This document shows, in pieces, positions 8,374 to 17,840 of a DNA stretch of 64,000 nucleotides. The first letter of the stretch is position 1. The number at the start of each line of letters is the position of its first letter. The notes beneath the pieces are model-generated. The model was not told where the DNA came from. It saw only the letters and a list, made by a program, of their open reading frames with translations, and ran no database searches. The translations under genes were made by a program, and so were the position numbers. Origin of the DNA: Bradyrhizobium genosp. SA-3 (lineage in GTDB: Bacteria; Pseudomonadota; Alphaproteobacteria; Rhizobiales; Xanthobacteraceae); the NCBI RefSeq assembly GCF_004212635.1, contig NZ_PSRT01000027.1, positions 1 through 64,000 on the forward strand. The letters are read 5' to 3'.

Positions 8374-8637
8374 ATGTCTATTCTCAGGGAGATCGTCGCC
8401 GCGGTCGCAGGAGTGTACGCGCTCCTGTTCGTCTGCGACGCATTGTTCGGGGTCGGCGAGGCACGCTTCGACGACGCCTATTTCCGCGCCAGCTTCTACG
8501 CGCCGCGGCCGAAGGAATTTCGCTTTGCGAGCGATACGCCGCCGGCGGTGCGTGTCAGCGAGGCATTTGCGCAATTCGCGCCGGGCGAAGCCAGGCCGAA
8601 CAGGCGTTACTCGTCGCTGACGACGATCATCCGCTGA
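8374..8637 (+). CDS. Small protein with N-terminal membrane helix
   Basis: An 87-residue protein with a hydrophobic segment at residues 5-25 (EIVAAVAGVYALLFVCDALFG) followed by a hydrophilic, Pro/Arg-containing tail. ATG 8374 is preferred over 8323. The residues added by the earlier start are not hydrophobic and would precede the apparent signal-anchor. It converges with the alpha/beta hydrolase gene, with the stops only two bases apart. No family recognised; probably exported or membrane-tethered. Confidence 0.6.
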   Translation: MSILREIVAAVAGVYALLFVCDALFGVGEARFDDAYFRASFYAPRPKEFRFASDTPPAVRVSEAFAQFAPGEARPNRRYSSLTTIIR

Positions 8638-8639
8638 CG

Positions 8640-9536
8640 TCACTCTCCCTGGATCCATTCGGCGACGCCGCGCCACAGCGTATCGCGGTGATCGGGGCGG
8701 AAGAAGCCGAAATGGCCGATGGCCTTGGCGCCGACGTCGGACGGTTTGACCGTCAACACCTCCGGCTTGATCGCGGTGAACCCGCTCGTGAGCAACTCGA
8801 CCGCGGGGCGCGTCGCCCAGGGATCGTCGGAGAAGCACAGTGCGCGCAATTCGCCCTTGAACCTGGCAAAGTTCTCCAGTGCCGGCAGCCGTGAATCGAA
8901 GAGATAGCGGGGGCTCGAGACCCACTGGGCCCATTGCAGGAAAACGCCCTTGGGCAAATCCTCGCCAATGCCGGCCCAGCCGGGCGCGTAGCCGAGCGCG
9001 TGGGCCAGCGGCACGCCGACAAAATTCATGAAGGCGAAGACGCGGTATTTCTCCGGCGAGGTCATCAGCCGCCAGGTCGCGGCCTGCGAGGCCACGAAGG
9101 CGGCGCGCGAAATCTCCATGTTGTTCGCGATCAGCCCGAGCGCCTGGCCGCCGAAGGAATGGCCGACATAGGCTAGCGGCAGGGTGTGGTAGCGCTCGCG
9201 CATCCAGCGCACCGCCGCGGTGACGTCGAGAGCGGCCCAGTCGGACATCGAGGCCTTGAAGCCGACCAGCGATTTCGGCCGGTTGTAGCCGACCATCGCC
9301 GGCAGCCGGGAATCGCCGATGCCGCGATAGTCGTAGGTCAGGACCGCGCAGCCGCGATGGGCGAGATAGCAGGCAAAGCCGCGATAAATTTTCCGCGGGA
9401 CGGCGGTGGCGGAGTTGATCAGCACGGCATGGCGTTTGGCGCCGCGCGGCAGAAACAGGGTGCCGGTCAGTGCATGCCCGTCGGTCGCCGGGAAGCTGAT
9501 CTCGTCGATGAAAACGTCGTCCGATGCCGCGTCCAT
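8640..9536 (-). CDS. Alpha/beta hydrolase
   Basis: A 298-residue alpha/beta-hydrolase-fold protein. The nucleophile elbow GHSFGG lies near residue 125, an acidic residue in FSDDPWA near 232 and a late GHFGFF histidine near 275 complete a plausible Ser-Asp-His triad. A strand-turn YDYRGIGDSR near 75 is typical of serine aminopeptidase/esterase-like members. I chose the ATG at 9536. A TTG at 9614 in the same frame would add 26 basic residues without a clear ribosome site. Substrate unknown. Divergent from DAHP synthase. Confidence 0.85.
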   Translation of the reverse strand: MDAASDDVFIDEISFPATDGHALTGTLFLPRGAKRHAVLINSATAVPRKIYRGFACYLAHRGCAVLTYDYRGIGDSRLPAMVGYNRPKSLVGFKASMSDWAALDVTAAVRWMRERYHTLPLAYVGHSFGGQALGLIANNMEISRAAFVASQAATWRLMTSPEKYRVFAFMNFVGVPLAHALGYAPGWAGIGEDLPKGVFLQWAQWVSSPRYLFDSRLPALENFARFKGELRALCFSDDPWATRPAVELLTSGFTAIKPEVLTVKPSDVGAKAIGHFGFFRPDHRDTLWRGVAEWIQGE

Positions 9537-9728
9537 GGGCAGAAGGTGTCCTGCCGGTTTCCTTACCAGTTTCCTTGCCGTTCCCAGCAAATGCGAATTT
9601 GGCTTTGCCCGCAAGGGTTTGCAATGCGGAATGGATTTACAACTGGCGGGGCAGGGCTAGCCTGTGTATAAGGCGGCCCTCGCAACCCACAGATCAGGTT
9701 GCACTTTTTGCTTCACGGAGAGATTGCG

Positions 9729-11117
9729 ATGTCCGAGCGGTGGACGCCCGAGTCCTGGCGCAGCAAGCCGGTGCTACAGGTGCCCGATTATCCCGACGCC
9801 AAGGCTTTGGCCGACGTCGAGGCGCAGCTTGCGACCTTTCCGCCGCTGGTGTTCGCCGGCGAGGCGCGCAACCTGAAGAAGGCCTTAGCGCGGGTTGCGG
9901 CCGGCGAGGCCTTCCTACTCCAGGGCGGCGACTGCGCCGAGAGCTTTGCCGAGCATGGCGCCAACAACATCCGCGACTTCTTCCGCGTGCTGCTCCAGAT
10001 GGCGGTGGTGCTCACTTACGCCGGCGCCGTTCCCGTGGTGAAAGTCGGCCGCATCGCCGGCCAGTTCGCAAAGCCGCGGTCGTCGCCGACCGAGAAGGTG
10101 AACGGCGTCGAGCTGCCGAGCTATCGCGGCGACATCGTCAACGACATCGCCTTCACCGAGGAAGCCCGCGTGCCGGATCCGCAGCGTCAGCTGATGGCCT
10201 ATCGCCAGTCGGCCGCGACGCTGAACCTGCTCCGCGCCTTCGCCACCGGCGGCTATGCCAATCTCGGCAGCGTGCACCAATGGATGCTCGGCTTCCTGAA
10301 GGATAGCCCGCAGTCCCGCCGCTACAAGGAATTGGCCGACCGCATCTCGGATGCGCTGAATTTCATGCGCGCCTGCGGCCTCGACCTCGAGGCCCATCCC
10401 GAGCTGCGCGCCACTGACTTCTACACCAGCCACGAGGCGCTGCTGCTCGGCTACGAGCAGGCCTTGACCCGCGTCGATTCCACCACCGGCGACTGGTATG
10501 CGACCTCGGGCCACATGATCTGGATCGGCGACCGTACCCGCCAGCTCGATCACGGCCATATCGAATATTTCCGCGGCATCAAGAACCCGATCGGGCTCAA
10601 ATGCGGCCCCTCGCTCAAGCCCGACGAATTGCTCAAGCTGATCGACGTGCTCAACCCCGACAACGAGCCCGGCCGGCTGACGCTGATCGGCCGCTTCGGG
10701 TCCGACAAGGTCGGCGAGCATCTGCCCAATATGATCCGCGCCGTGCAGCGCGAGGGCAGGGTGGTGGTCTGGTCGTGCGATCCCATGCACGGCAACACCA
10801 TCACCTCGACGTCGGGCTATAAGACGCGCCCCTTCGACCGCATCCTGTCCGAGGTGAAATCGTTCTTCGCGATCCACGGCGCCGAAGGCACCCATGCCGG
10901 CGGCGTGCATCTGGAGATGACCGGCCAGGACGTCACCGAATGCCTCGGAGGCGCCCGCGCCATCACCGACGAGGATCTCAACGACCGCTACCACACGGTC
11001 TGCGATCCCCGCCTCAATGCCGAGCAATCCATCGACATGGCTTTCCTGATCGCCGAGCTGCTCAAGCAGGAACGCGCCGGCAAGGCCAAGCCGATGCCGG
11101 CCGCAGCGGGGCTCTAA
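9729..11117 (+). CDS. 3-deoxy-7-phosphoheptulonate synthase, class II
   Basis: A 462-residue plant-type (class II) DAHP synthase, the first enzyme of the shikimate pathway, condensing phosphoenolpyruvate with erythrose 4-phosphate. Visible family blocks include [12 protein letters not shown] near residue 63, the [16 protein letters not shown] block near 95, [20 protein letters not shown] near 265-285, and [10 protein letters not shown] near 350 with metal-ligand histidines. ATG 9729 follows a GGAGAG ribosome site. Full length for the class. Followed closely by dgkA (4 bases after the stop) and nadE, although no shared pathway is apparent. Confidence 0.95.
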   Translation: MSERWTPESWRSKPVLQVPDYPDAKALADVEAQLATFPPLVFAGEARNLKKALARVAAGEAFLLQGGDCAESFAEHGANNIRDFFRVLLQMAVVLTYAGAVPVVKVGRIAGQFAKPRSSPTEKVNGVELPSYRGDIVNDIAFTEEARVPDPQRQLMAYRQSAATLNLLRAFATGGYANLGSVHQWMLGFLKDSPQSRRYKELADRISDALNFMRACGLDLEAHPELRATDFYTSHEALLLGYEQALTRVDSTTGDWYATSGHMIWIGDRTRQLDHGHIEYFRGIKNPIGLKCGPSLKPDELLKLIDVLNPDNEPGRLTLIGRFGSDKVGEHLPNMIRAVQREGRVVVWSCDPMHGNTITSTSGYKTRPFDRILSEVKSFFAIHGAEGTHAGGVHLEMTGQDVTECLGGARAITDEDLNDRYHTVCDPRLNAEQSIDMAFLIAELLKQERAGKAKPMPAAAGL

Positions 11118-11121
11118 GACC

Positions 11122-11475
11122 TTGCTGCGGATCTGGAAGGCCACGATCAATTCCCGGAACGGTCTGGCCTTTGCATTTCGATCGGAGCAGGCCGTCCGCG
11201 AGGAGATCTTTGCGCTCCTGCTGTCGCTGCCGCTGGCCTGGTTCATCGGCGCGACCGCGATGCGCGCGGTCGAGCTGGTCTGTGCGGTCGCGTTCGTGCT
11301 GGTGGTCGAGCTGCTCAACACCGCGATCGAAAAACTCGCCGACCGCCTCACCATGGACCACGACAAGCAGATCGGCCGGGTCAAGGACATGGGCTCGGCT
11401 GCGGTCGGCGTTGCGCTGCTGATGGCCGGCGCGTTCTGGATCTTTGCGCTCATCGAGCGATTGGGTTTCCTCTAA
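11122..11475 (+). CDS. dgkA: Diacylglycerol kinase (DgkA, small integral membrane type)
   Basis: A 117-residue member of the prokaryotic DgkA family. It phosphorylates diacylglycerol in the inner membrane to recycle lipid released by envelope biosynthesis. An amphipathic N-terminus (ATINSRNGLAFAFRSEQAVREE) contains the conserved Glu. Three membrane helices follow, with the catalytic ELLNTAIEKLADR segment at about 66-78 and KDMGSAAVG after it. The best start is TTG 11122, five bases after the DAHP synthase stop. No ATG gives the complete domain. Confidence 0.9.
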   Translation: MLRIWKATINSRNGLAFAFRSEQAVREEIFALLLSLPLAWFIGATAMRAVELVCAVAFVLVVELLNTAIEKLADRLTMDHDKQIGRVKDMGSAAVGVALLMAGAFWIFALIERLGFL

Positions 11476-11498
11476 CGAGGATCGAACAAGGGCGCACC

Positions 11499-13256
11499 AT
11501 GACCGAACGTCTCAACGCATTCGCGGTCACGCTCGCCCAGCTCAATCCGACCGTGGGCGATATCGAGGGCAACGCCGCCAAGGCGCGCTCAGCGCGCGCG
11601 CGAGCCGCTGCCGATGGTGCCGATCTCGTGCTGTTTCCGGAATTGTTCATCGCCGGCTATCCGCCGGAGGACCTGGTGCAGAAGCCCGCGTTCCAGGCCG
11701 CCTGCCGCGCGGCGATCGAGGCGCTCGCGCGCGAGACGGCAGACGGTGGTCCGGCGATGCTGGTCGGCACGCCCTGGCTCGAGGAGGGCAGGCTTTACAA
11801 TGCCTGTGCGCTGCTCGATGGCGGCCGCATCTCCGCGCTGCGCTTCAAGTGCAATCTGCCGAACTACGGCGTGTTCGACGAGAAGCGGCTGTTTTCGCAG
11901 GGCCCTGCCGCCGGCCCTGTGACCGTGCGCGGCGTGCGCATCGGCGTGCCGATCTGCGAGGACATCTGGCTGGAAGAGTCCGAGGACTACGAGAACGTGG
12001 TCGAGACGTTGGCCGAGACCGGCGCCGAGATCATCCTGGTGCCGAACGGCTCGCCTTACGCCCGCGACAAGAACGACGTTCGCCTGTCGGTCGCGGTGGC
12101 GCGGGTGACCGAGAGCGGGCTGCCGCTGGTCTATCTCAATCAGGTCTGCGGCCAGGACGAGCTCGTGTTCGACGGCGCCTCCTTCGTGCTCAACGGCGAC
12201 CTCTCACTCGCGGCACAGTTGCCGGCGTTCGAAGAGAGCATCGTCACGCTGCGCTTCACCAGAAATGGTGACGACTGGCGTTGCACCGGTCCGATCGCCG
12301 AGCAACCCGAAGGTGACAAGGCCGATTACGCCGCCTGCGTGCTGGGCCTCCGCGATTACGTCGCCAAGAACGGCTTTCCGGGCGTGCTGCTCGGTATCTC
12401 CGGCGGCATCGATTCCGCGCTGTGTGCGGCGATCGCGGTCGATGCGCTCGGCGCCGATCAGGTGCATGGCGTGATGCTGCCTTATCGTTACACCGCATCA
12501 CACTCGGTTGCGGATGCCGGCGAGCTCGCCGGCCATCTCGGCATCCGCTACGAGGTTTTGCCGATCGCGGAAGCCGTCAACGGGTTCGAGACCATCCTGT
12601 CCGGCATCTTCAAGAACCTGCCGCCTGACGTCACCGAGGAGAATCTCCAGGCCCGCACCCGCGGCACGCTCTTGATGGCGATCTCCAACAAGACCGGCTT
12701 GATGGTGGTGACAACAGGCAACAAGTCCGAAATGTCGGTCGGCTACGCCACGCTCTATGGCGACATGAACGGCGGCTTCAATCCGATCAAGGACATCTAT
12801 AAGACGCAGGTGTTTCGCCTGGCGGCACTGCGCAATTCCTGGAAGCCGGAAGGCGCGCTCGGGCCGGCCGGCGAGGTCATTCCCCCCGATATCATCACGC
12901 GGCCGCCGACCGCGGAGTTGCGCGAGAACCAGCGTGATGAGGACTCGCTGCCGCCTTACGACGTGCTCGATGCCATCCTGGAACGTCTGGTCGAACGCGA
13001 GGAGCCGCTTGATCAAATCATCGCGGCCGGCTTCGAGCGTGAGACGGTCACCCGCATCGACCATCTCCTCAACGTCGCCGAATACAAGCGTCGCCAGGCT
13101 GCGCCCGGCGTGAAGGTGACACCTAAGAATTTCGGCCGCGACCGCCGCTATCCCATCACCAACCGTTTTCGTGACAAGGGCCAGCCGTTGCCGGCGGCGG
13201 ATGAGGCGCTGGTGTCACGTGGGAGCAAGGCGTCGATCGACGCGTTTGAGGGGTGA
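11499..13256 (+). CDS. nadE: NAD+ synthase, glutamine-hydrolysing
   Basis: A 585-residue two-domain enzyme. The N-terminal nitrilase-type amidase (to about residue 265) supplies ammonia from glutamine: FPELFIAGY holds the catalytic Glu near 47, FKCNLPNYG the Lys near 115 and PICEDIW the Cys near 151. The C-terminal NadE domain amidates deaminated NAD using ATP, with the P-loop SGGIDSALC near residue 303 and TTGNKSEMSVGY near 405. Full length. It lies 23 bases after dgkA on the same strand. Confidence 0.96.
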   Translation: MTERLNAFAVTLAQLNPTVGDIEGNAAKARSARARAAADGADLVLFPELFIAGYPPEDLVQKPAFQAACRAAIEALARETADGGPAMLVGTPWLEEGRLYNACALLDGGRISALRFKCNLPNYGVFDEKRLFSQGPAAGPVTVRGVRIGVPICEDIWLEESEDYENVVETLAETGAEIILVPNGSPYARDKNDVRLSVAVARVTESGLPLVYLNQVCGQDELVFDGASFVLNGDLSLAAQLPAFEESIVTLRFTRNGDDWRCTGPIAEQPEGDKADYAACVLGLRDYVAKNGFPGVLLGISGGIDSALCAAIAVDALGADQVHGVMLPYRYTASHSVADAGELAGHLGIRYEVLPIAEAVNGFETILSGIFKNLPPDVTEENLQARTRGTLLMAISNKTGLMVVTTGNKSEMSVGYATLYGDMNGGFNPIKDIYKTQVFRLAALRNSWKPEGALGPAGEVIPPDIITRPPTAELRENQRDEDSLPPYDVLDAILERLVEREEPLDQIIAAGFERETVTRIDHLLNVAEYKRRQAAPGVKVTPKNFGRDRRYPITNRFRDKGQPLPAADEALVSRGSKASIDAFEG

Positions 13257-13309
13257 CTCTTCAAAGATGCCCGCCTCGGGCGGCATGACGGTGAGAACTC
13301 AGATTGCCG

Positions 13310-13702
13310 CTACGACGGGGTTGCGAAGAAGAGCATCCGAAGGAAGTGGGTGTATTCGGATTCGAGCACCATGATCGACACAAATACCAGTACCGCGACC
13401 GGCGGTAGCAGGATGGCATAGGCCAGGGCCAGTCGCTCCCAGGCCATGTGCATGAAGACGGCGACGATCAGCCCGGCCTTCAACACCATGAACAGCAGGA
13501 TCAGCGACCACCTCAGATAGCCATGTAGGCCAAAGTAGTCGACGAGGTAGGAGCACGTGCTGAGGACGAACAACCAGCCCCAGACCACGAGGTAGAGTTT
13601 GATCGGGTGCTGTTGACCCTTGGCGTGAACGGCTGCCATTGCGACTGCGCCGTGCACCGGAGCGTGAAGCTGTCCTTCCATGTGTACCGTCACGTTTGTC
13701 AT
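13310..13702 (-). CDS. Cytochrome c oxidase subunit IV family protein
   Basis: A 130-residue protein with three membrane helices after a 35-residue hydrophilic lead. The HPIKLYLVVWGWLFVLS opening, the LKAGLIVAVFMHMAWER second helix and a final LLPPVAVLVFVSIMVLE helix match the CyoD/COX4-prokaryotic family. It is the last gene of the five-gene oxidase cluster, nine bases after coxP, and presumably stabilises the complex. Convergent with nadE. Confidence 0.88.
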   Translation of the reverse strand: MTNVTVHMEGQLHAPVHGAVAMAAVHAKGQQHPIKLYLVVWGWLFVLSTCSYLVDYFGLHGYLRWSLILLFMVLKAGLIVAVFMHMAWERLALAYAILLPPVAVLVFVSIMVLESEYTHFLRMLFFATPS

Positions 13703-13711
13703 GCGCCGACC

Positions 13712-14434
13712 TCACCAAAGATAGAAGAATGCAAAGATGAAGACCCACACGAGATCGACGAAGTGCCAGTACAGGCCCGTGATCTCGACGATCTCGTAAT
13801 ACCCCTTGCGGCTCGTGAAGAAGCCGCGCCTCTCGACGTCGAAATCGCCGCGAAAGACCTTCCGCGCAATGGCGATCAGGAAGATCACGCCGATCGTCAC
13901 ATGGGTGCCGTGAAAGCCGGTGATCATGAAGAAGCTCGCGCCAAACTGCGGGGCACCCCATGGATTGCCCCAGGGCCGGACGCCCTCCATGATTAGCTTG
14001 GTCCATTCGAAGGCCTGCATTCCGACGAAGGTTGCGCCGAAGGCTGCCGTGGCCAGCATTAAGGCCGCGGTTCTGACGCGATCGCGACGGTAGCCGAAAT
14101 TGACGGCCATCGCCATGGTGCCGCTGCTGCTGATCAGGATAAAGGTCATGATGGCGATCAGGATCAGCGGAATGTGCTTGCCGGCGATGTTGAGAGCGAA
14201 GACCTCGCTGGGATTGGGCCAGGGCACGGTCGTCGACATCCGCGCCGTCATGTAGGAGAGCAGGAAGCAGCTGAAGATGAAGGTGTCGCTGAGGAGGAAG
14301 ATCCACATCATGGCCTTGCCCCAGGACACGTTCTTGAAGGCGCGCTGATCGGACGCCCAGTCGGCGGCGATGCCGCGCCAGCCTTCAAGCCGCGCAGGCG
14401 ATTGGCCCGGATTTGTCAGTACGGTCCCAGCCAT
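13712..14434 (-). CDS. coxP: Cytochrome c oxidase subunit III homologue (CoxP)
   Basis: A 240-residue COX3-family protein with about five or six membrane helices. It has the subunit III signature segments GMQAFEWTKLIMEG near residue 133 and FFMITGFHGTHVTIGV near 165, and ends with ITGLYWHFVDLVWVFIF. I chose ATG 14434, preceded by GGGAGG. A longer frame upstream to 14602 adds Arg-rich residues that lie inside coxO. The gene order subunit II-I-III-III-IV matches the coxMNOP alternative CuA oxidase cluster of Bradyrhizobium as I recall it, hence the symbol. Confidence 0.88.
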   Translation of the reverse strand: MAGTVLTNPGQSPARLEGWRGIAADWASDQRAFKNVSWGKAMMWIFLLSDTFIFSCFLLSYMTARMSTTVPWPNPSEVFALNIAGKHIPLILIAIMTFILISSSGTMAMAVNFGYRRDRVRTAALMLATAAFGATFVGMQAFEWTKLIMEGVRPWGNPWGAPQFGASFFMITGFHGTHVTIGVIFLIAIARKVFRGDFDVERRGFFTSRKGYYEIVEITGLYWHFVDLVWVFIFAFFYLW

Positions 14435-14448
14435 CTGGTCTCGCCTCC

Positions 14449-15153
14449 CTAGCTCAGCAATTGGCGGCAGATGTTGACGAAATCGTCGGTCCAGCCCGTG
14501 AGAAGACCGAGCAGGACAAGCCAGACCAGCAGCAGGAAGTGCCAGTAGATGGCGCACAGTTCCACGCTCAAGCGCATGTCGGCGATCTCGGCGCCGCGCC
14601 ACATCTTGGCTGAGGTTCGGCCCAAGGCCACCAGGCCGCCCGTCAGATGCAGCCCGTGCACTGCGGTCAACAGGTAGAAGAAGGAATTCGCCGGATTGGA
14701 CGCCACGAAATATCCGGCAGCCCCGAGCCGTTGCCAGGCCAGGAGCTGTCCGGCGAGGAAGATCACGGCAGATGCTCCGCCAGCGAGCAGGCCGATCATG
14801 ACGCTTTCAGCATCGTGTCGGCGCGCGGCCACGTACGACCATTGCAGCGCAACGCTGCTCAGGACCAGGACGCCCGTGTTGACCCACAGCAGCCGCGGTA
14901 CCGGCAGCGGCCGCCAGTCCACCACGCTCATGCGCATCGAGTAGGCGCTGATGAAGAGGACGAATAATGCGCTCGCGACAGCGAGAAACACGCCAAGTCC
15001 GACCTTCGCTGCCGGCCAGGTCATGGCATCGCCGCCCGGGAAGTCGCCGGCCGGGCCTTCCTCCAGCCATGGCTTGGCCGTCAGCCGCTGCTGCGACAGC
15101 CACCATCCGGCGATCACCGCAAGCACAGCCAGGAACAGGATGATGGCGCTCAC
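14449..15153 (-). CDS. coxO: Cytochrome c oxidase subunit III homologue (CoxO)
   Basis: A 234-residue protein of the COX3 superfamily, more diverged than its neighbour. It has about six or seven membrane helices, a FFYLLTAVHGLHLTGGLVAL block near residue 158 (the subunit III His-containing helix) and a C-terminal IYWHFLLLVWLVLLGLL. It overlaps the end of coxN by four bases. Having two consecutive subunit III-like genes is a known feature of coxMNOP clusters; whether both are in the complex cannot be told from sequence. Confidence 0.82.
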   Translation of the reverse strand: MSAIILFLAVLAVIAGWWLSQQRLTAKPWLEEGPAGDFPGGDAMTWPAAKVGLGVFLAVASALFVLFISAYSMRMSVVDWRPLPVPRLLWVNTGVLVLSSVALQWSYVAARRHDAESVMIGLLAGGASAVIFLAGQLLAWQRLGAAGYFVASNPANSFFYLLTAVHGLHLTGGLVALGRTSAKMWRGAEIADMRLSVELCAIYWHFLLLVWLVLLGLLTGWTDDFVNICRQLLS

Positions 15154-16928
15154 GAAGCAGCTCCCTGAACGAGCTGCGTCGCGCGCGGTGGCTGGTTCTG
15201 CGGAATGAAGTCCTCCGCGGCACCGGGTACACTGTAGTCATAGGCCCAGCGGTACACGACCGGGAGCTCCTTGCCCCAGTTGCCGTGCCCTGGAGGCGTC
15301 TCCGGCGTCTGCCACTCCAGCGTCGTCGCCCGCCACGGGTTGCCGCCCGAGGCCTCACCTTTGAACAAGCTCCAGGCCAGATTGAACAGGAACACCATCT
15401 GGCTGAAGCCGACGGTCAAGGCCACCACGGAGATGAAGGCATTGAGCGAATGGGCCGAGGACGGGATGAAGGCCGCATCCCCGAGTTCGAAATACCGGCG
15501 CGGAACCCCGAGCAGTCCAAGATAGTGCATGGGGAAGAAGATCAGGTAGGCGCCGAGGAAGGTGACCCAGAAGTGAAACTTGCCGAGAGCCTCGTTCAGC
15601 ATCCGCCCCGTGATCTTGGGGTACCAATGATAGATCGCGCCGAGCACGACCATGATCGGCGCCACGCCCATCACCATGTGGAAATGCGCGACCACGAACA
15701 TGGTGTCGGAGAGGGGCACGTCCACGACGACGTTGCCGAGGAAGAGGCCGGTGAGCCCGCCGTTCACGAAGGTGATGATGAAGCCGAGGGCGAACAGCAT
15801 CGGCACCGTCAGATGGATGTCGCCGCGCCACAGGGTCAGCACCCAGTTGTAGACCTTGATCGCGGTGGGGATTGCGATGATGAGCGTCGTGGTGGCGAAG
15901 AAGTACCCGAATTGCGGGAACATGCCGCTCACATACATGTGGTGCGCCCATACGATGAAGCTGAGCGCGCCGATGGCCACGATCGCCCAGACCATCATGC
16001 GGTAACCGAAGATGTTCTTGCGCGCATGCGTGCTGATCAGATCGGAGACGATGCCGAAGGCGGGCAGGGCGACGATGTAGACTTCGGGGTGGCCGAAGAA
16101 CCAGAACAGGTGCTGGAAGAGCAGCGGGCTGCCGCCGCCATATTTCGACAGCGTGCCCATCTCGACGAGCGAAGGCATGAAGAAGCTGGTTCCGAGCAGA
16201 CGGTCGAGCAGCAGCATGACCGAGGCAACGAACAGTGCAGGGAATGCCAAGAGCGCCATCACGGTCGCCGTGAAAATACCCCACACCGTCAGCGGCAAGC
16301 GCATCAACGTCATGCCGCGGGTGCGCGCCTGGAGCACCGTGACGACGTAATTCAGTCCGCCCATGGTGAAGCCGATGATGAACAGGATCAGGGACGACAT
16401 CATGAGAATGATGCCCCAATCCTGCCCGGGCGTTCCGGAGAGGATTGCTTGCGGCGGGTACAGCGTCCAGCCGGCGCCGGTGGGGCCGCCGGGCACGAAG
16501 AATGTCGAGGCCAGCACCAGCACTGCGAGCAGGTAGACCCAGTAGCTCAGCATGTTCACATAGGGGAAGACCATGTCGCGGGCGCCGACCATCAGCGGGA
16601 TCAGGTAGTTGCCGAAGCCGCCCAGGAACAACGCGGTGAGCAGATAGATCACCATGATCATGCCGTGCATGGTGATGAACTGGAGGTACTGGTTGGAATC
16701 GATGAAGGAGAAGGTGCCGGGGAATCCCAGTTGCAGCCGCATCAGCCACGACAGCACCAGGGCCACCAGCCCGATGGCCGTGGCCGTCAGCGAATACTGA
16801 ATGGCGATCACCTTGGCGTCCTGCGAGAAGACATATCGCGTCCACCAGCTCCGCGGATGATAGAGCTCGACATCAGGTACTTCGGCAGGCGGAATGCCGG
16901 GGATCCCTTCATATGGAATATCGACCAT
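15150..16928 (-). CDS. coxN: Cytochrome c oxidase subunit I (CoxN)
   Basis: A 592-residue heme-copper oxidase catalytic subunit with about twelve to fourteen membrane helices. The FFGHPEVYIVALPAFG motif holds the CuB ligand and the cross-linked Tyr, with the Glu that marks type A1 proton pathways. AHHMYVSGM supplies two further CuB histidines, and AHFHMVMG the heme histidines. NYLIPLMVGARDMVFP carries the D-channel Asp. ATG 16928 is chosen because GAGGAGG lies six bases upstream; the frame could extend to 16979. The complex would reduce O2 with electrons from cytochrome c and pump protons. Confidence 0.95.
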   Translation of the reverse strand: MVDIPYEGIPGIPPAEVPDVELYHPRSWWTRYVFSQDAKVIAIQYSLTATAIGLVALVLSWLMRLQLGFPGTFSFIDSNQYLQFITMHGMIMVIYLLTALFLGGFGNYLIPLMVGARDMVFPYVNMLSYWVYLLAVLVLASTFFVPGGPTGAGWTLYPPQAILSGTPGQDWGIILMMSSLILFIIGFTMGGLNYVVTVLQARTRGMTLMRLPLTVWGIFTATVMALLAFPALFVASVMLLLDRLLGTSFFMPSLVEMGTLSKYGGGSPLLFQHLFWFFGHPEVYIVALPAFGIVSDLISTHARKNIFGYRMMVWAIVAIGALSFIVWAHHMYVSGMFPQFGYFFATTTLIIAIPTAIKVYNWVLTLWRGDIHLTVPMLFALGFIITFVNGGLTGLFLGNVVVDVPLSDTMFVVAHFHMVMGVAPIMVVLGAIYHWYPKITGRMLNEALGKFHFWVTFLGAYLIFFPMHYLGLLGVPRRYFELGDAAFIPSSAHSLNAFISVVALTVGFSQMVFLFNLAWSLFKGEASGGNPWRATTLEWQTPETPPGHGNWGKELPVVYRWAYDYSVPGAAEDFIPQNQPPRATQLVQGAAS

Positions 16929-17006
16929 AGAAACCTCCTCGGTCGTTTCCATCGGGGGTGAGGCGTTGGCCTCATGCACCCGATCTATCTTGGCGGCGGC
17001 AGCTTG

Positions 17007-17840
17007 CTACTTGCCCCCGGATTGGTACGTCGCCTTCACGACGGCTTTTGCCGGCGACAATTCTGCAAACGTTTTTTGTTGCTCCAGCCAAGCGTGATAT
17101 TCACGCTCTTCGTCGATGATGACCTTGGTCCGCATCTGATAGTGAGCAGCGCCACAAAGCTCCGCACAGAGAACGTCGAACGTTCCGGTTCGGATCGGCG
17201 TTATCCAGAAATAGGTCACCATGCCGGGAACCATGTCCATCTTGGCCCGGAATTCGGGCACGTAGAAATCGTGCAGGACATCGACCGAGCGGAGGAGAAC
17301 CTTGACCGGCTTTCCCACTTGAAGGTGCAGCTCGCCGCTCTCAATCACGACGTCGTCCTGCCCGTGTTGGTCGTCATGATTGAGTCCCATCGGATTGTCG
17401 GAGGCGATGTTGCGGACATCGGATGTGCCCAATTGGCCATCCTTGCCCGGAAGGCGGAAGCTCCATTGCCATTGCTGCCCCATCACCTCGACCTCGGTGG
17501 CATCCGCAGGCACCGTCACGAACTGGTGCCAGACCACGAGGCCAGGCGCCAGCATGGCCGCGACGCCGACGCCGGTCCCGACGCTCAGCCACCATTCGAG
17601 CCTTTTGTTTTCCGGATTGTAGTCAGCCCGTCTTCCCTCTTTGTGGTGAAAGCGGAAGACGCAGTAGGCCATGAAGGCGATGACCGCGACGAAAACAAAG
17701 CCCGTGATCCAGAACGTGATGTTGATGGTGTGGTCGATATAGGCCCAGTTCGTGGCGATCGGCGTCCACCACCACGGGCTGTAGAGGTGAAACAGCACCG
17801 AGCCGATCGCGACCAGAAGCAATATCAGTGCGACAGCCAT
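17007..17840 (-). CDS. coxM: Cytochrome c oxidase subunit II (CoxM), CuA type
   Basis: A 277-residue subunit II. The N-terminal membrane hairpin (residues 1-20 and 40-62) is followed by a third short helix near 85-100. A periplasmic cupredoxin domain has the complete CuA site CAELCGAAHYQM near residue 222-233 and the distal His in VLHDFYVPEF near 183. This shows cytochrome c rather than quinol as electron donor. An insertion of about 30 residues (140-170) with Asp/Asn/His separates strands of the domain. First gene of the cluster; its promoter should lie in 17841-18389. Confidence 0.95.
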   Translation of the reverse strand: MAVALILLLVAIGSVLFHLYSPWWWTPIATNWAYIDHTINITFWITGFVFVAVIAFMAYCVFRFHHKEGRRADYNPENKRLEWWLSVGTGVGVAAMLAPGLVVWHQFVTVPADATEVEVMGQQWQWSFRLPGKDGQLGTSDVRNIASDNPMGLNHDDQHGQDDVVIESGELHLQVGKPVKVLLRSVDVLHDFYVPEFRAKMDMVPGMVTYFWITPIRTGTFDVLCAELCGAAHYQMRTKVIIDEEREYHAWLEQQKTFAELSPAKAVVKATYQSGGK

